17,349 nucleotides of DNA from CAYOXX01 sp964408025. Lineage in GTDB: Bacteria; Acidobacteriota; DATKUA01. Shown here one piece after another: positions 15,349-17,349 of the stretch (the first letter of the stretch is position 1; every line of letters begins with the position of its first letter). The stretch spans positions 1 through 17,349 of the forward strand of contig CAYOXX010000072.1 in assembly GCA_964408025.1 (NCBI GenBank). Direction: 5' to 3'. The notes beneath the pieces were generated by a model. It had not been told where the DNA came from and ran no database searches. It saw only the letters and a list, made by a program, of their open reading frames with translations. The position numbers were made by a program, and so were the translations under genes.

Positions 15349-16818
15349 TCAGCCGTCGGGCAGCTCCGGGGCGTCGAGGAGCTCCCTGAGCAGCCGCTTG
15401 GCTACCTGGGGATTAGCGCGACCGCGTGTGGCCTTCATCAGCTGGCCGACGAAGAAGCCGAAGACGGCCTCCTTGCCGCCCTTGTACTGATTGTAGGGCT
15501 TGGGGTTGTCGCGGATCACCCGCAGGGCGTCTTCCCTCAGGTCGGACTCGTCGCTGAGCTGCGAGAGGTTCTCCTCCTCGACGATCACGGCGGGGTCGCG
15601 GGGCCGCTCGACCATCTCGTCGAAGACCTCCTTGGCGGCGCTGCCGCTCACCTTCCCGGCCCTGAGCATCCGCAGGAGCCGTGCCAGCAGCTCCGGGGCG
15701 ACGGGAAATTCTGTTATCGGGATGCCGCGCTCCTTGAGGGCGCGCAGGACCTCGACCATCACCCAGTTGCTGGCCAGCTTGTTGTCGCCGGCGGCCGTTG
15801 CGGTGGCCTCGAAGTAGTCGGCCAGCGGGCGCTCCGCGGCCAGGACACCGGCGTCGTAGCGCGGGATGCCGTAGTCGGCCTCGAGGCGGTCGATCTTAGC
15901 GTCGGGCAGCTCCGGCAGCTCCGACCTGGCCTGCGCCAGCCAGTCGTCGTCGACGCGCAGCAGCACCAGGTCCGGCTCGGGGAAGTAGCGGTAGTCGTGC
16001 GCCTCCTCCTTGCCGCGCATCGGGCGCGTGGCGCCGGCCGCCTCGTCCCACAGCCGCGTCTCCTGCGCCACCCGGCCGCCCGCTTCGACGAGCTCGACCT
16101 GGCGCCGCATCTCGTACTCGAGCGCCCGGCGGACGCCGCGAAAGCTGTTCATGTTCTTCACCTCGGTCTTGGTGAAGAACTCGCTGCTGCCCTGCGGGCG
16201 GATGCTGAGGTTGGCGTCGCATCGCAGGCTCCCCTCCTCCATGTTGCCGTCGCAGACCTCGAGGTAGACCAGGATGGTGCGCAGCTTGCGCAGGTAGAGC
16301 TCGGCCTCGGCGGGGGAGCGGATCTCCGGCTCGCTGACGATCTCGATCAGCGGCACTCCGCAGCGGTTGAAGTCTACGCGGCTGCTCTCGGCGTCCCCGC
16401 CCTCGTGCAGCATCTTGCCGGCGTCCTCCTCCAGGTGCAGGCGGGTGACGCAGATCTCGCGCCGGCCCTCATCAGTTTCGATGGCGATGCGGCCGCGCTC
16501 GGCCAGCGGCTTGTCGTACTGGGTGATCTGGTAGCCCTTCGGTAGGTCGGGGTAGAAGTAGTTTTTGCGCGCGAACTGGCTGACCGGGTTCACGGCGAAG
16601 CCGATGGCCAGCGCCGCCCTGACGGCGAAGTCGACCGCGCGGCGGTTGAGCGTCGGCAGGCTGCCCGGCATCCCGAGGCAGACGGGGCAGGTGTTGGTGT
16701 TGGGCGGGTCGCCGAAGCGGGTGCTGCAGCGGCAGAACAGCTTCGTCTCGGTCAGCAGTTGCGCATGCACTTCCAGCCCGATTACCGCTTCGTACTTGTC
16801 GAGATCCGGCAGCGCCAC
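15349..16818 (-). CDS. gatB: Asp-tRNA(Asn)/Glu-tRNA(Gln) amidotransferase subunit B
   Basis: GatB is the tRNA-binding, kinase-like subunit of GatCAB, which amidates mischarged Glu-tRNA(Gln) or Asp-tRNA(Asn) in the cytoplasm. Diagnostic motifs are YEAVIGLEVHAQL near the start, zinc cysteines C29/C31 and C44/C47 (FCRCS, TCPVCLGMPG), FYPDLPKGYQITQY, HLEEDAGK, RVDFNRCGVPLIEIVSEP, HDYRYFPEPDL, and the C-terminal GatB/YqeY tail (VSGSAAKEV, YKGGKEAVFGFFVGQLM). I take GTG 16818 as start (489 aa), since family members begin just before YEAVIG and GAGG lies a few bases upstream. The frame stays open to a TTG at 16878 (509 aa), whose extra residues look non-native. gatC and gatA are not adjacent. Confidence 0.95.
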   Translation of the reverse strand: MALPDLDKYEAVIGLEVHAQLLTETKLFCRCSTRFGDPPNTNTCPVCLGMPGSLPTLNRRAVDFAVRAALAIGFAVNPVSQFARKNYFYPDLPKGYQITQYDKPLAERGRIAIETDEGRREICVTRLHLEEDAGKMLHEGGDAESSRVDFNRCGVPLIEIVSEPEIRSPAEAELYLRKLRTILVYLEVCDGNMEEGSLRCDANLSIRPQGSSEFFTKTEVKNMNSFRGVRRALEYEMRRQVELVEAGGRVAQETRLWDEAAGATRPMRGKEEAHDYRYFPEPDLVLLRVDDDWLAQARSELPELPDAKIDRLEADYGIPRYDAGVLAAERPLADYFEATATAAGDNKLASNWVMVEVLRALKERGIPITEFPVAPELLARLLRMLRAGKVSGSAAKEVFDEMVERPRDPAVIVEEENLSQLSDESDLREDALRVIRDNPKPYNQYKGGKEAVFGFFVGQLMKATRGRANPQVAKRLLRELLDAPELPDG

Positions 16819-16972
16819 CGCCTCATCGCCCTTGTTTTTATGCCGCAGGAGGTTAGCATAGCGCCGCTGGACGCGCAACGCGCGCCCACCGTCCGCCGCG
16901 GAGCACGGGCAAGTTCAGGATGAGTCTATAAAAGCTTGCAGATGCAATAGTTGCGCTCGTAGGCGCGGGAGT

Positions 16973-17026
16973 TTAGCCCTTGAGCACCGCCAGCGGGCTG
17001 GTGCGCACCACGGCGATAGTTAGCTT
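16973..17026 (-). pseudogene. Possible C-terminal remnant of an FtsX/MacB-like permease
   Basis: On the minus strand an 18-codon open stretch ends in TAA (16975-16973) and reads KLTIAVVRTSPLAVLKG, which recalls the final residues of FtsX-type ABC permeases. An in-frame TGA at 17029-17027 closes it upstream, exactly where the composition changes. Too short for a firm claim; it may be chance. Confidence 0.2.
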
Positions 17027-17084
17027 TCAGATGAAGATGTGACCGCCAATCTAGTATGGGAAGATTTTTTAATGGAGAGTACTT

Positions 17085-17127
17085 TAACTATTTACTCCAC
17101 ATGACTTATCGTAGCGATAAATAGTTA
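17085..17127. repeat. Nested inverted repeats in AT-rich DNA
   Basis: TAACTATTTA (17085-17094) and TAAATAGTTA (17118-17127) are perfect 10-bp arms. Between and overlapping them is TTATCG-TAG-CGATAA (17106-17120), a second perfect palindrome. The two hairpins share bases and so exclude each other. TACGCTT is also repeated at 17126-17132 and 17149-17155. Confidence 0.6.
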
Positions 17128-17262
17128 CGCTTGACCCTGCAGTTAAGCTACGCTTATTTCCTCGTTTATATTTAGTATTGATTATTTGTGATTTGTGTTT
17201 ATATAATCTGCCAAGAAATCTAAGTAAAGTAGTTTTTGCCGATGTGGATTAAATATAAATGA

Positions 17263-17290
17263 TTGACAGATCCAATTAAGTAACTATAAT
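17263..17290 (+). promoter_or_regulatory. Consensus sigma-70 promoter pointing out of the window
   Basis: TTGACA at 17263-17268 and TATAAT at 17285-17290 are both exact consensus, with a 16-bp spacer. Initiation is expected near 17297. The sequence is AT-rich, which raises the chance of a fortuitous -10, but both hexamers at proper spacing are unlikely by chance. Its gene would lie beyond the right edge. Confidence 0.6.
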
Positions 17291-17349
17291 ATCAGTTTTA
17301 AATTAACAGCCTAATAATTTTATTCGAATAGAACTAATAAGTAGTTTAC

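Larger units (their letters stand above)
16819..17349. other. Gene-free right end with an abrupt drop in GC
   Basis: No gene is supported in these 531 bp. The left part (to about 17030) has the composition of the neighbouring genes; the last part is AT-rich. By direct count, 16681-16740 is 43/60 GC, 17161-17220 is 15/60 and 17281-17340 is 11/60. The left part holds the gatB upstream region, including a short TTGCA-GA-TGCAA repeat at 16936-16947. The AT-rich part holds nested inverted repeats and a consensus promoter, listed separately; all frames there are closed by frequent stops. Confidence 0.7.

Noticed and set aside
15241..16545. 434-codon plus-strand frame opposite gatB
   Set aside because: Shadow of a strongly supported gatB; composition mirrors the antisense codons.
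16819..16878. TTG start at 16878 for gatB
   Set aside because: The 20 extra residues are basic and unlike GatB N-termini; GTG 16818 fits family length. The choice is not certain.

Overview
The window reads as a chromosomal segment of a high-GC, Gram-negative, flagellated bacterium. The evidence is two inner-membrane RND permeases, several exported proteins with Sec signals, a sigma-54-type promoter in front of the flagellar hook gene, and GatB (indirect Asn/Gln-tRNA charging). The combination is compatible with Acidobacteriota or a deltaproteobacterial-type lineage, but I cannot fix the taxon from sequence alone.

Layout. (1) 1-1069, minus: exported TPR-like helical-repeat protein, 3' end beyond the window. 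(2) 1070-7864, plus: a head-to-tail duplication of an RND efflux permease gene together with about 115 bp of leader. Both products are 1064 aa. The copies are a mosaic: three blocks of about 360-415 bp are identical at the DNA level and the stretches between differ by roughly 8%, which is the signature of gene conversion. No membrane-fusion or outer-membrane partner gene is present. (3) 7865-8299: 435 bp without a credible gene, holding three inverted repeats, one a 16-bp-arm imperfect palindrome. (4) 8300-11507, plus: two tandem, diverged, exported M28 zinc peptidases with PA-like inserts, 52 bp apart. (5) 11797-15034, minus: flagellar operon flgE-flbD-fliK, closed by an intrinsic terminator and preceded by a near-consensus sigma-54 promoter and a leader full of palindromes. 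(6) 15349-16818, minus: gatB. (7) 16819-17349: non-coding. The base composition falls sharply near 17030, from GC-rich to about 20-40% GC. The AT-rich part carries nested inverted repeats and a rightward promoter with both sigma-70 hexamers at exact consensus.

How it fits together. The RND pair and the M28 pair are both local duplications on the same strand, so the left half looks like an envelope/export region growing by tandem duplication. The right half is core machinery: hook assembly and its length control, and tRNA amidation. The most notable items are the gene-conversion mosaic of the pumps with a shared operator-like palindrome, the repeat cluster in the flgE leader, and the abrupt AT-rich junction at the right edge. 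I found no CRISPR array, transposase, rRNA or tRNA, and nothing that clearly amounts to a new defence or biosynthetic system.
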